Below, piece after piece: positions 34,018 through 42,741 of a stretch of 64,000 bases of DNA. Source of the DNA: Pseudarthrobacter sp. IC2-21 (GTDB lineage Bacteria; Actinomycetota; Actinomycetes; Actinomycetales; Micrococcaceae); the NCBI RefSeq assembly GCF_034048115.1, contig NZ_CP139145.1, positions 2,480,001 to 2,544,000 of the forward strand, written 5' to 3'. The notes under the pieces were generated by a model that saw nothing but the letters and a program-made list of their open reading frames with translations, was not told where the DNA came from and ran no database searches. The translations under genes were made by a program, and so were the position numbers. Numbering within the stretch: position 1 is the first letter of the stretch; the number at the start of each line of letters is the position of its first letter.

Positions 34018-35267
34018 TAGTGCATAATCCCTTTTGTATCAACAACGACTTTGTCCGACAGCATTTGGCGGTTCAGGTCCCTAAAGACGTCGTGGTCTAC
34101 GAGCACGAGCACCACACCGGAGCGACTCAAAGCCAACTCCGTGTCCACGAGAACGACGTTGCTTCGCCCACTCAGAACTGCCGGGAGCTCACTGATGAAA
34201 GGCTCGGCAATGTTGATTCTGTGGGTGGAAAGTCGATGGGCTAAGTCTGTCGCGATCTGGATGGCCGGAGACTCACGGAGATCGTCAATATTGGCCTTGA
34301 ATGTAAGGCCAAGAACTGCCACTTCGGTTTGGCGCTCTTTGCCTTCCATCTCCGCCATGACCTTCTCAACGACCCATAAGGGCTTGGCGTCATTGACCTT
34401 ACGCGCCTGTCGGATCAGGTTCGCCTCCTCCGGGGCCTCTGCAACTATGAACCACGGATCTACAGCGATGCAGTGGCCGCCCACGCCTGGTCCCGGCTGC
34501 AGGATGTTAACTCTGGGGTGATGATTAGCCAAGCGTATGAGCTCCCAAACATCAATGCCGAGCTTGTCGCTGATCACGGACAGTTCGTTGGCAAAGGCTA
34601 TATTGACATCTCGAAAGGAGTTTTCTACTAGTTTTGCCATTTCGGCTGTGACATCGTCCGTGAGAAGAATCTCACCTTGGCAAAAAGTCGAATAGAGCTC
34701 TTTCGCGCGCTCCCCTGCCTTGGGCGTCATCCCCCCGACAATGCGGTCGTTCGTGACAAGTTCAACCATTACACGTCCCGGAAGTACCCGCTCTGGGCAG
34801 TGCGCCACGTCAATAATGGGTCGGTCGCCCCCACCATCGAGGGAAAGGTCAGGGCGAAGGGCCAAGATGTAGTCCGCCATATGGCGAGTCGCGCGCGGCG
34901 GAGAGGTTGATTCGAGAATGATGAGCTCACCACCCTGCAATTGTGGAGCTATTCCCCGCGCGGCTGCTTCGATGTATTGAAGGTCTGCCGAGTGATCGGC
35001 CTTAAACGGTGTCGGCACCGCCACTACGTAAGCGTCTGCACACGGTGTCTCAAGGGTAGCTTTGAGGCGTCCCTGACTCACGGCCCCGGATACGTGGACG
35101 GCGAGATCGGGCTCGACAAACGGAACCTCACCTCGGTTTACTGCGTTAACAGTTCCCTCGTTGACGTCTACGCCGACGACGTCCAATCCATTGGCAGCAA
35201 GAATGGCTGCAGTCGGTAAGCCGATGTACCCAAGGCCGATGACGGCTACAGTCTTGATCTCATTCAT
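34017..35267 (-). CDS. wecC: UDP-N-acetyl-D-mannosamine dehydrogenase
   Basis: 416 residues. NAD site VIGLGYIGLPTAAILAANG; central CPERVLPGRVMVELVTNDR; catalytic Cys in GPGVGGHCIAVDPWF near residue 262; C-terminal LGLTFKANIDDLRESPA. The CPERVLPG and GVGGHCIAVDPW forms identify the UDP-ManNAc / UDP-GlcNAc branch of the family rather than UDP-glucose dehydrogenase. With wecB on the plus operon it gives UDP-ManNAcA. It starts 11 bases after the upstream glycosyltransferase. Confidence 0.93.
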   Translation of the reverse strand: MNEIKTVAVIGLGYIGLPTAAILAANGLDVVGVDVNEGTVNAVNRGEVPFVEPDLAVHVSGAVSQGRLKATLETPCADAYVVAVPTPFKADHSADLQYIEAAARGIAPQLQGGELIILESTSPPRATRHMADYILALRPDLSLDGGGDRPIIDVAHCPERVLPGRVMVELVTNDRIVGGMTPKAGERAKELYSTFCQGEILLTDDVTAEMAKLVENSFRDVNIAFANELSVISDKLGIDVWELIRLANHHPRVNILQPGPGVGGHCIAVDPWFIVAEAPEEANLIRQARKVNDAKPLWVVEKVMAEMEGKERQTEVAVLGLTFKANIDDLRESPAIQIATDLAHRLSTHRINIAEPFISELPAVLSGRSNVVLVDTELALSRSGVVLVLVDHDVFRDLNRQMLSDKVVVDTKGIMH

Positions 35268-35278
35268 TTGGTCTGTCC

Positions 35279-37189
35279 CTAAACGGTTGTGTGGGCAATT
35301 GGGTCACCAAAAAATTTGATGACACCGGACGCCATCAGTTCCTCATCCGAGACGTCCCAAGTGTGGCCGGTTCCTGATCGCATTTGGCAAAAATTGAAAC
35401 GATCCGCTGAATAGATAGCGCCTCCCCCTTGGCCGACCGACTCGAGAAATCCGGTGTCCTCTCCTCGATTAACCGGGGCAAAGGGATTCGCTCGGAACAC
35501 TTCGCGGTGAGCTGTGATGGTTGGCCCCGCCACCAAGCGGCTGTACTGGTGCTCCTTGTGTCCCGAGCGAAGCACAGTAGCGCCCCGGCTCAGGAAATGC
35601 ATGTAATGAGCTTGTTTGCCCACCACTGTCGCCCGCGAATACTCCAAGGCGTGCAGCAGGTCGCGTAGGTACTCCGGCCCGTAGTAGTCATCATCGTCCA
35701 TCTTTGAAAGGACTTGGCCGGTAGACGCCTCGACACACTGATTCAGACACTCACCGAGGGAAAGCTCCCGTGGTGCGGTCAGCACTTGCACATTGGAAAT
35801 TCCATGTTCGCGAGCAAGCTCATCAACTAAACCGGGATGAGCCTGGAAACCATGAGTCAGGAGAACAAGCTCCAACCGGACTCCGGTCTGCCTACCCACA
35901 GATGACAGGACGTGCTCCAACTGGGCGGGACGCACCGTGCTAACGAGTGCAGTCACGGTGGGAAGCTCACTAGGACGTACCTTTTCCGGCAGTACAGCTG
36001 AAACAACCTGTTCCCCACGATGAGCGTAGGTGTGCTGGTCCCAGATGCGTCGCTGCGCCTTATGGACGGTGCGCTCACGAAGCTCGGCGCTAGCAGCAAG
36101 CATGCGAATCTGGGCAGCGGCCGTGGCCCTGGAATCTGCAACGAAAACTTCATCTGCAGGAAAGAACTCTGATACGGCTTCGGAGGGAGTACTCACAACG
36201 GGCGTACCAGAGGCCGAGATTTCAAAAATTCTGCGGGCGCACATACTTGGGGACTCGACGACTGAGTTGACGTTGAGGAACACTTTGTAGGCACGGTATG
36301 CCGTCAGCATCTGCAGGTAGTTGAGGCTACCAACCACCTGCCGCCCGTAGCCCTCTGGGAACTGGTACGCAGGGTCTCCACCGAGTAGGCGTGAGAAGAT
36401 TTCAAGTGTCGCGGCCTCGGATTTACCGGCGGCGTCGGTGGCACCACCAAGCAACAAGTCAAGCTGCTCCCGTCTTTCGGGGTACTTGTGCGCGAAGTAC
36501 ATACCGGCGAATGCGACGCCACGCGTTTGGAAGCCATGGCCGGGCCTGACCGGATTGTGAATTGCCGGTTGAGCTGCGAACGGCAGGACAGCAACCCGAT
36601 GGTGTCCCAACCGCTTTTCATAGTCTGGGATCCTGTTGACGTCACTGGTAAAGACAACGTCAAATAGACGCGCGGCCGGGAAAAAGTCTTCGAAGTGGGG
36701 AGGATCCTCCTTGTTCCAGAACACTGTCGGAATCTCTTCAGAGCGGCAATATGCCATGAGTTCCAAGAAATCAGATTTTGGCCCGGCTTCACCGGTGAGT
36801 TGGTACTGCCATGAACCCCGGTTTCCCTTCCATGCGGACTCAACAAAAAGGAAATCGATATGCGTATTGCTCAGTTCTTCCCGCCATGCCTTCCGCGATA
36901 ATGGCAATACGTCCCATTCATAAGCAAAGGCCAAGGACGAGAATTCATCTAGGATCACTGCCACGCGGAGGTCCGAGCGCCGAGGTTCGAAACTCGGAAC
37001 GTGATACGGCTGGAAAGAAAGACGACGGTGTTTCCCTCGACCACTCCAGCCACCTTCTGCGCCGCGTATGTTCTGAGGAATTAACACGCCGGCCTCAGCT
37101 TTGCGTCGAAGGCGCCACTGAGTCAGTTGTGGCACACCGCCTTGACGCAGATGCCAAAGCGCGGCTCTGAACTGACGAATACCGTTCAC
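35279..37189 (-). CDS. Two-domain glycosyltransferase (CgeB-like GT-B + GT2)
   Basis: 636 residues, GTG start overlapping the wzt stop (GTGA). Residues about 75-395 resemble CgeB / Glyco_trans_1_2 proteins: VAVILDEFSSLAFAYEW, FWNKEDPPHFEDF, LNVNSVVESPSMCARRIFE and ASGTPVVST. Residues about 410-636 are a compact GT2 domain: TVTALVSTVRPAQLEHVL and SKMDDDDYYGPEYL. The combination suggests successive transfer of two sugars. No membrane segment; peripheral membrane location next to the Wzm/Wzt exporter is likely. Confidence 0.82.
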   Translation of the reverse strand: MNGIRQFRAALWHLRQGGVPQLTQWRLRRKAEAGVLIPQNIRGAEGGWSGRGKHRRLSFQPYHVPSFEPRRSDLRVAVILDEFSSLAFAYEWDVLPLSRKAWREELSNTHIDFLFVESAWKGNRGSWQYQLTGEAGPKSDFLELMAYCRSEEIPTVFWNKEDPPHFEDFFPAARLFDVVFTSDVNRIPDYEKRLGHHRVAVLPFAAQPAIHNPVRPGHGFQTRGVAFAGMYFAHKYPERREQLDLLLGGATDAAGKSEAATLEIFSRLLGGDPAYQFPEGYGRQVVGSLNYLQMLTAYRAYKVFLNVNSVVESPSMCARRIFEISASGTPVVSTPSEAVSEFFPADEVFVADSRATAAAQIRMLAASAELRERTVHKAQRRIWDQHTYAHRGEQVVSAVLPEKVRPSELPTVTALVSTVRPAQLEHVLSSVGRQTGVRLELVLLTHGFQAHPGLVDELAREHGISNVQVLTAPRELSLGECLNQCVEASTGQVLSKMDDDDYYGPEYLRDLLHALEYSRATVVGKQAHYMHFLSRGATVLRSGHKEHQYSRLVAGPTITAHREVFRANPFAPVNRGEDTGFLESVGQGGGAIYSADRFNFCQMRSGTGHTWDVSDEELMASGVIKFFGDPIAHTTV

Positions 37190-38079
37190 TGGTCGGCTCC
37201 TTTTCGGCGTCCTGTGATGCGAGGCAAAACCTGTGTGGCAACCAAGTTCGCCCGGGCATCGTCTTTGATGCGGGCCGCCGAGACGTTATTTCCCGTGGCG
37301 AGGTGGTCCGTGAAGCTCTTGTACGCAGCTGTTGTCTGTTGCGGGTCACCGTCCATGATCAGATCTCCGTGATCGAGCCAAATCACCCGTGAGCACATGT
37401 CTCTGATGGTCTCCAGGCTGTGGCTCACCAGGAACACGCAGCCGGCGTTCTCCCTGAGTTCGGCCATGCGCCGGCGGCTGCGGTCAACAAACTGGGCGTC
37501 ACCGGTGTTCAAGGCCTCGTCGACGAGGAGGATCTCCGGATTTACGGCGGCTGCGATGGCGAAGCGCAGACGGGATCCCATGCCCGACGAATAGGACTTC
37601 ATGGGCAGGTGGATGGATTTTTCCAGACCTGAGAGCTCAACAATGCTGTCGAATTTTTCCGCAATGGCGTGCCGGTCCATCCCCATGGCCAGGCAGCCTA
37701 GGACGACGTTCTGATCACCGGAGAGGTCCGGCACCAGCGCTGCATTCACGCCCAACATTATCGGCGTGCTGGACGCGTAGACGGCTCCCGCCGTCGCAGT
37801 CTCCTGCCCGCTGATGAGCTTCATCATCGTGCTCTTGCCCGAGCCGTTGCGCCCTATGATGCCTAGCGACTCCCCGCGCTCAACAACAAGGGAGAGTTCG
37901 TTAAGAGCGTGTACCTTGACGGTGCTTTGGTGGCCTGCCACTTTGCGGATCACCTTGCGGATGAAGGTCAGATCACCGTCTGCGACGTGGTCCGTGGTGG
38001 GGACCGTGTAGCTCATCCGGACTGAATCCAGAACGATGCAGGGGCTGCCATCAACAAAGACTGCTTCTTCAGCGTCCAT
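37186..38079 (-). CDS. wzt: Polysaccharide ABC exporter, ATP-binding protein
   Basis: 297 residues from the ATG at 38079, 11 bases inside the permease gene. Walker A GRNGSGKST near residue 75, signature SSGMGSRLRFAIA near 158, Walker B ILLVDEALNTGD near 181, then FLVSHSLETIRDMC. The late first strand with inserted region (IRKVIRKVAGHQSTVKVHAL) is typical of Wzt/TagH-type ATPases. It lacks the long C-terminal carbohydrate-binding domain found in Wzt proteins that recognise a terminal modification, so export need not depend on end-capping. Confidence 0.92.
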   Translation of the reverse strand: MDAEEAVFVDGSPCIVLDSVRMSYTVPTTDHVADGDLTFIRKVIRKVAGHQSTVKVHALNELSLVVERGESLGIIGRNGSGKSTMMKLISGQETATAGAVYASSTPIMLGVNAALVPDLSGDQNVVLGCLAMGMDRHAIAEKFDSIVELSGLEKSIHLPMKSYSSGMGSRLRFAIAAAVNPEILLVDEALNTGDAQFVDRSRRRMAELRENAGCVFLVSHSLETIRDMCSRVIWLDHGDLIMDGDPQQTTAAYKSFTDHLATGNNVSAARIKDDARANLVATQVLPRITGRRKGADQ

Positions 38080-38956
38080 ATTTTTCTTCCCCCTGCCAGA
38101 AGAAGAACAAGCCAAACATCAGGGCGCCCAATGCGAAAACAGCCAGCGTGGCCCATGACTGCCAGAGCGGAAGACGGTTGTACAGGACGCAGTCGCGGAC
38201 GATGTTGATCACGTTGAACAGTGGGTTCAACTTCATGACGTCGAGGAGCACTGGATGCGTTAGGAACTTGTCGTACGAGTAAAAGATCGCCGACCCGTAC
38301 ATCCACACACGGATCACGAAGGGTAGCAAGTGGTTGAGGTCATTGACCTTGGAAATGAAGCGGGCAAGGATCAGACCTACGCCCAAGTTGAAGACAGCTT
38401 GCAAAGCAACCGCGGGAACGACCAGAAGCCAGAGGGGCCCGATCTTCTCGGCTGGAGGCACCACTACGATAATCAGCAGCATCGCCAGGACGAGAGGGAC
38501 TGCCGACAAAATTTCCCGGAGGTTGGCGCCTATTGGAAGTGCGGCTCGTGGAAAGTTGAAGGCTTGGACTATGGCCTTGTTACTGCGCACCGAGCGGGCT
38601 CCTGCCGTAATCGCACCCGAACTGAACTGAAATAGAAAAATCCCAATAACGAGGTATCCGACGTAATTCTCGATGCCGCCGCTTGTGTTTAACAGGAGAC
38701 CAAAAATCAGGTAATACGTCATCCCATTGAACACTGGGTTGAGTAGCAGCCAAGCACTCCCCAAGCGGTCCCGCCGCGTTCCACTCTGAACCCGCGCCCG
38801 GGCATCATAAAAAATGAATTGTCTGAAGTCCCACAGCTGAACGAGATAATCGAGGAATCCGGGCCGCGCGCCTACCCGGGTCAGTTCCCGCATGTCCACA
38901 GACAGGGGCTGAACGGCAGCAGGTGCCGCCAGGTTCTGCTTCTCGTTAAGACTCAA
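38069..38956 (-). CDS. wzm: Polysaccharide ABC exporter, permease
   Basis: 295 residues, ABC-2 type permease with about six membrane segments after an N-terminal amphipathic region (DYLVQLWDFRQFIFYDARARV). LGSAWLLLNPVFNGMTYYLIFG and the late KLNPLFNVINIVRDCVLY are typical of TagG/Wzm/RfbA permeases. Together with the ATPase it would move the finished lipid-linked polymer across the membrane. TTG start overlapping the upstream glycosyltransferase stop (TTGA). Confidence 0.92.
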   Translation of the reverse strand: MSLNEKQNLAAPAAVQPLSVDMRELTRVGARPGFLDYLVQLWDFRQFIFYDARARVQSGTRRDRLGSAWLLLNPVFNGMTYYLIFGLLLNTSGGIENYVGYLVIGIFLFQFSSGAITAGARSVRSNKAIVQAFNFPRAALPIGANLREILSAVPLVLAMLLIIVVVPPAEKIGPLWLLVVPAVALQAVFNLGVGLILARFISKVNDLNHLLPFVIRVWMYGSAIFYSYDKFLTHPVLLDVMKLNPLFNVINIVRDCVLYNRLPLWQSWATLAVFALGALMFGLFFFWQGEEKYGR

Positions 38957-40698
38957 CGCGCGTTCTCCATCAATCTCCTATAGGCCGCTGACATGGCCGA
39001 CGCATTGGCTGCCCAGGTCCGGGTTTCCAATACTGCCTTTCGCCCTGCAGCCCCCAATCGCCGCCGCAACTCGCTGGAGGCCAGCAGTTGTTCGAGCTTT
39101 TCGGCCAAGTCAGCAGGGTTCTCCGAGTCGGTCAGCGTGCCGCTGACGCCGTCCTCTACAATCTCAGCGAGGGCTGGAAGGCGGCTGGCCACCACGGGAC
39201 GTGCACAGGCCATGGCCTCTACCGGCTTTAGTGGCGTCACGTCCCGGGTGACGGGAAGATCTTTACGGGGCACGACGAACAAGTCTAGCGCCTGGTGGTA
39301 CAGATGGGCTTCGCTTCGGGGCACCCGTCCCGTAAAGATGACGCGTCCACCGAGGCCCAGAGCCCTAGCCTGTTCCTTCAATGCGGGTGAAGATACGCCG
39401 TCTCCCACGATGAGAAGTTTCAGTCGAGGATGGGTGGGCGCCAGCAGGGCAAAAGCGCTGATGAGGTCATCGATGCCCTCATAGGCAACCAGACTGCTCA
39501 CTGTCCCGATGTATTGTCCTTCGGGGTCGAGGCCCAGTGCTGCGCGTGCCGCTGTCGGCGTTCCGGGTTCGGCCAGGAAACTGCCGCCGACGGCGTTCGG
39601 TGCCACGAGTACCCTCGCTTCCGGAACTCCGGCTGCGACAATGTTGCCTTTCATGGCCTCACCGAGCGTCACCACCAGGTCCGCGGCCAGCATGGCCTCC
39701 TTTTCGCGTTCCTGGAAAAGCCGGTAGCGTTCGCTGTTGCGGGCCTCAGGTCCCCTGGTGGCCGCCCAGGTGTCGGCCAGCTGGCCACGGACCTCGTAGA
39801 CCCACGGGATGTTCAGGGCCTCGGCGACAGCGCGGGTGACGATCGCGTTCACATGGTGCGTAGTGGTGTGCAGGACGGCCGGCCGAAAGGCCAGAGCAAC
39901 GGACAGCAGCGCCTCAGCCTGCTGCTGCAGCCGCGCGTCCATAGTGGCCGCCAGCCGGGCTGGCAGCAGCCGCTCGTAGGTGACGCCATCCACCACGTCC
40001 CGTCTGCGCGCGGCCAATTTCCCCACCTGTACGGGATAACCCAGCCGTGTCACGGCGAGAGTTTCCCAGCCAGCTTCCTGCTGGGCCAGCAAAACCGAGT
40101 GTGAACGTTGCGCATAGCCACTGGCCGTGTGGGGCAGCGAGTTGGTGAGAACGTGAAGCACGCGCCGGGGCAGCGGCTCATAGCGTACTGCGCCGAGTTC
40201 CGGCCGCCAGCCCTGAAGGATGCGCAAGTCAGCAGCGAGGCGCCTCCCCTGCCGCCTTTCTGCGGCATTCGGGGCATTTTCCAGAATCCCGACGGCGGCC
40301 GCCATTGCGCCGCTGTACCAGAACCTCCGGGCCTGCGCGGCACGGATCCGGCGGGCGCCCTTGGCGAGCACCAGAAAAGCGTTAGCCAGGTCCGGACGGT
40401 CGGCAACGAGGGCAACATCTGCCAAGGCCCGCGCGTGTTCGGCAGAACAGCTGCCGCGCGTCAGCGCAGCTTCCAGACGACGAATCACGTCCGGCTGGTC
40501 GCCCCCGATCAGGCTGGCTAGCAGCACCGGTTCCCACGTGCTGTCCGGGCGGGAGCTGCGGCGCACCAGCTTCGCGACCGGCTGTACTGCCCGAGCCGGC
40601 AGTCGACGCGAAACCTGCAGCAGAAGCAGGGCAGGGTCGTCGGAAAGGTGTTGCCCCGCGGTTCCTGCTGCGAGGCGGAGGTTAGTCACAAACTGCAT
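38953..40698 (-). CDS. GT4 glycosyltransferase with N-terminal helical extension
   Basis: 581 residues from the ATG at 40698, which overlaps the stop of the upstream gene (TGATG); a longer frame to 40851 lies within that gene and is rejected. Residues 1-170 are Ala/Arg/Leu-rich and helical, unassigned. From about 180 on it is a GT4 enzyme: VLHVLTNSLPHTASGYAQRS, TTTHHVNAIVTRAVAEA, IGTVSSLVAYEGIDDLISA, and the EX7E-type region VVPRKDLPVTRDVTPLKPVEAMACARPVV (split here by a short insertion). Higher G+C than the genes downstream of the exporter. Confidence 0.87.
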   Translation of the reverse strand: MQFVTNLRLAAGTAGQHLSDDPALLLLQVSRRLPARAVQPVAKLVRRSSRPDSTWEPVLLASLIGGDQPDVIRRLEAALTRGSCSAEHARALADVALVADRPDLANAFLVLAKGARRIRAAQARRFWYSGAMAAAVGILENAPNAAERRQGRRLAADLRILQGWRPELGAVRYEPLPRRVLHVLTNSLPHTASGYAQRSHSVLLAQQEAGWETLAVTRLGYPVQVGKLAARRRDVVDGVTYERLLPARLAATMDARLQQQAEALLSVALAFRPAVLHTTTHHVNAIVTRAVAEALNIPWVYEVRGQLADTWAATRGPEARNSERYRLFQEREKEAMLAADLVVTLGEAMKGNIVAAGVPEARVLVAPNAVGGSFLAEPGTPTAARAALGLDPEGQYIGTVSSLVAYEGIDDLISAFALLAPTHPRLKLLIVGDGVSSPALKEQARALGLGGRVIFTGRVPRSEAHLYHQALDLFVVPRKDLPVTRDVTPLKPVEAMACARPVVASRLPALAEIVEDGVSGTLTDSENPADLAEKLEQLLASSELRRRLGAAGRKAVLETRTWAANASAMSAAYRRLMENAR

Positions 40699-41945
40699 CA
40701 CGAGCGCGGGCCGCGCCTGGCTTCGAGCAGCCCCTGAATCAGGTCCATATATTGCGCGGCGAGCAGTGGGAAGTCCGCATTCTCCTTGACCCACTGACGG
40801 CTGTCCCCGCTGCGGACCAGCTTTCCACGGTCCTGCGCCAGTGACTTCCACAATCCGGCAACGGCTTGAGGGCTGCTGGGGACGATATCGCCAGCTCCAG
40901 CCTCCTCCACGATCCGTGCAGCCTCTCCCCGGACAATGGCTGTGACGTGGCGCCCCACTGCTAAGACTTCGTACGTCTTGGACGGGACGGTGGTCTCGAA
41001 GGACTTCCAGTCGTCCCGCAGTGACACCACACAGGTGTCCGCCGACGCGTAGCGGTCCATGACTTCCTGGCCATGCAGTGAATCGTGAAAGGTCACCGGC
41101 GCGTTAAGCTCCCTGGCGAGTCTTTCAAGAGCGGGCCGCTGCACTCCGTGGCCCACCATGTGCAGGTGCATCGAATCCCCCACCAAAGCGCTCGCTTGGA
41201 TAGCGACTTCGAGCCGCTGGCTTTTGCCGTGGTTTCCGAGATACAGGGCCTCAAAAACAGGGCGATGAAGGGCTGGGGGCTCAAGCACTGGGAGCGCTTC
41301 CAGCATCACCCCGTTGCTGATGGTGGCAACGTTTTTTAGGCCGCGTGCTCTCAACGTCTCAGCGAACCCCTCGGTCACCGTCACCACAAGATCCGCACGC
41401 CGCTGGACAAATTCAACGACCCGCTCCGCGAGGCTTTTGACGTTACCCTGCACGAGGCGGGCGTCCCGGGCAAGGTCCGGCCAGGCGTCCCGCATCTCCA
41501 CCACCAAGGGAATGCGGCGAAGCCGGGCAATGGCGTAGCCGGCCCCCAGCATTGGCAGACTAGGGGCCGTGACGACGAGTACGTCGGAGTGCCGGGTAAG
41601 CAAACCAAGCGGAATTGACAGGAGGGCGGAGAAACACTGATCGAGAAACTTAGCCGCGTGGAAGTTTCCGTGGCGCAAGTAGGGAACACGCCTTATTAGC
41701 TCCGCATATTTGCCCTTTTGGCCGCAAAAAGCGCGTCCAGCCATCCGGCGTGGCAATTGCCTGCGCCCGTGGGGTGCGTGAGCTACCGGGGTTATGACGT
41801 CAATCTGCCAGCCAGCCGTACTCAGTTCCTTGACCAAGGCGCTCCACCGCCGCTGCGGAGGACTGCTCTCCGGCCAGTAGGAGTGAGTCAGGAGCGTAAG
41901 GCGAGGCACGTGCGAGGCAGGGACGTTCCTATTTGTTGTCAGCAC
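40698..41945 (-). CDS. GT4 glycosyltransferase
   Basis: 415 residues, GT-B fold. N-terminal LTLLTHSYWPESSPPQRRWSAL is typical of WbuB-like GT4 enzymes acting on N-acetylamino sugars; central VVEMRDAWPDL; C-terminal donor site FEALYLGNHGKSQRLEVAI and TVPSKTYEVLAVGRHVTAIV. A possible early transferase of the polymer or its linkage unit. It starts 8 bases after the surface-protein gene and is coupled to the next GT4 gene. Confidence 0.9.
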   Translation of the reverse strand: MLTTNRNVPASHVPRLTLLTHSYWPESSPPQRRWSALVKELSTAGWQIDVITPVAHAPHGRRQLPRRMAGRAFCGQKGKYAELIRRVPYLRHGNFHAAKFLDQCFSALLSIPLGLLTRHSDVLVVTAPSLPMLGAGYAIARLRRIPLVVEMRDAWPDLARDARLVQGNVKSLAERVVEFVQRRADLVVTVTEGFAETLRARGLKNVATISNGVMLEALPVLEPPALHRPVFEALYLGNHGKSQRLEVAIQASALVGDSMHLHMVGHGVQRPALERLARELNAPVTFHDSLHGQEVMDRYASADTCVVSLRDDWKSFETTVPSKTYEVLAVGRHVTAIVRGEAARIVEEAGAGDIVPSSPQAVAGLWKSLAQDRGKLVRSGDSRQWVKENADFPLLAAQYMDLIQGLLEARRGPRS

Positions 41946-41953
41946 TATCCGTT

Positions 41954-42634
41954 CTACTTCACGGACTTGGACGGAACTCGCGTCCCTTTGGACCCGAGGA
42001 CGCGGAAGTACAGTACCCCTGCACCCAGCAGGATCAGTACGGTAAGGACCTGAACGTAGAGGGGGCTCTCTGCCGCCGTCGTAACCACCGCATCAAAAGT
42101 CTTAGCTACCGGTCCAGGGACGCTGGCTGGTGCAGCTTCGGCCTTGGCTTGAGGCACAGTGATTGGGGACGGTGTAAGAGACGGCTCAAGCGCTGCCGGA
42201 ACGGCTTCGGCCGTTTCAGGGGCCGTGACATTTTCGCTCGGCGCCGAAAGAACGGCTGCGGGCATTGACGGCGTCGGCGCTTGCGCGGGAGCGGCCGGCG
42301 CCGGAATTTCGGCCGCCTGCGTGGTCTGGACGGGAGCCGGTCCAAGATCTGCTGAAGGCACCATGGGCACTGCCGGGTCCAGCGGCGCAGGCACCAACAC
42401 AGGGTCCGTCACTGGTGCCGGATCAGTCACGATCGGATCCGGCACTGGGGAAGGAACCACCACGGGATCCAGCCCAGGCGGTGTTTCACCTGAGGTCGGC
42501 GGCGGCGGATTAACGATAGTCACGGGCGGGGTCTCGCCATCCGCATATGCCGCTGGAATCGTGCCAGCGGTCAACAGCAGGGCGCACGCCACGGCGGTCG
42601 CCCACCGACGCCCAATGCTTCTTTTATTTGTCAC
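41954..42634 (-). CDS. Pro-rich surface protein with signal peptide and C-terminal membrane anchor
   Basis: 226 residues, GTG start with a G run 6 bases upstream. Signal peptide ATAVACALLLTAGTIPAAYAD; then about 140 residues of Pro/Ala/Val-rich low complexity (VVVPSPVPDPIVTDPAPVTD) that should extend through the wall; then one membrane segment (VLTVLILLGAGVLYFRVLG) and a basic tail. The layout resembles LPXTG proteins, but no LPXTG motif is present, so it is probably membrane-held rather than sortase-linked. First gene of the minus polysaccharide operon, suggesting it presents or anchors the polymer; inference only. Confidence 0.65.
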   Translation of the reverse strand: MTNKRSIGRRWATAVACALLLTAGTIPAAYADGETPPVTIVNPPPPTSGETPPGLDPVVVPSPVPDPIVTDPAPVTDPVLVPAPLDPAVPMVPSADLGPAPVQTTQAAEIPAPAAPAQAPTPSMPAAVLSAPSENVTAPETAEAVPAALEPSLTPSPITVPQAKAEAAPASVPGPVAKTFDAVVTTAAESPLYVQVLTVLILLGAGVLYFRVLGSKGTRVPSKSVK

Positions 42635-42674
42635 TCGATGCCCCCCAGGCTGCCTACGTTACAGACTGATGCTA

Positions 42675-42741
42675 GTCCCACCAGGAATCCCCAGGTGGGA
42701 CGCCATTAGTTGTTGTACGAGGAAGGTCCAGTCACTGGACT
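42675..42741. promoter_or_regulatory. Hairpin and palindrome in the divergent region upstream of the minus polysaccharide operon
   Basis: Two inverted repeats lie in the 245-base gap between the surface-protein gene and the DUF3515 gene: an 8-bp stem GTCCCACC/GGTGGGAC (42675-42701) and a perfect palindrome GTCCAGTCACTGGAC (42727-42741). The latter has the size and symmetry of a dimeric regulator site; the former would lie in the 5' leader of the minus operon. An A+T-rich stretch (42748-42764, AAGTTTACTGTATTTGG) nearby could hold the promoter. Neither matches a regulator or riboswitch I know. Confidence 0.4.

Noticed and set aside
40699..40851. N-terminal extension of the GT4 gene
   Set aside because: It would overlap the upstream GT4 gene by over 150 bases; the ATG at 40698 forms a standard TGATG junction.
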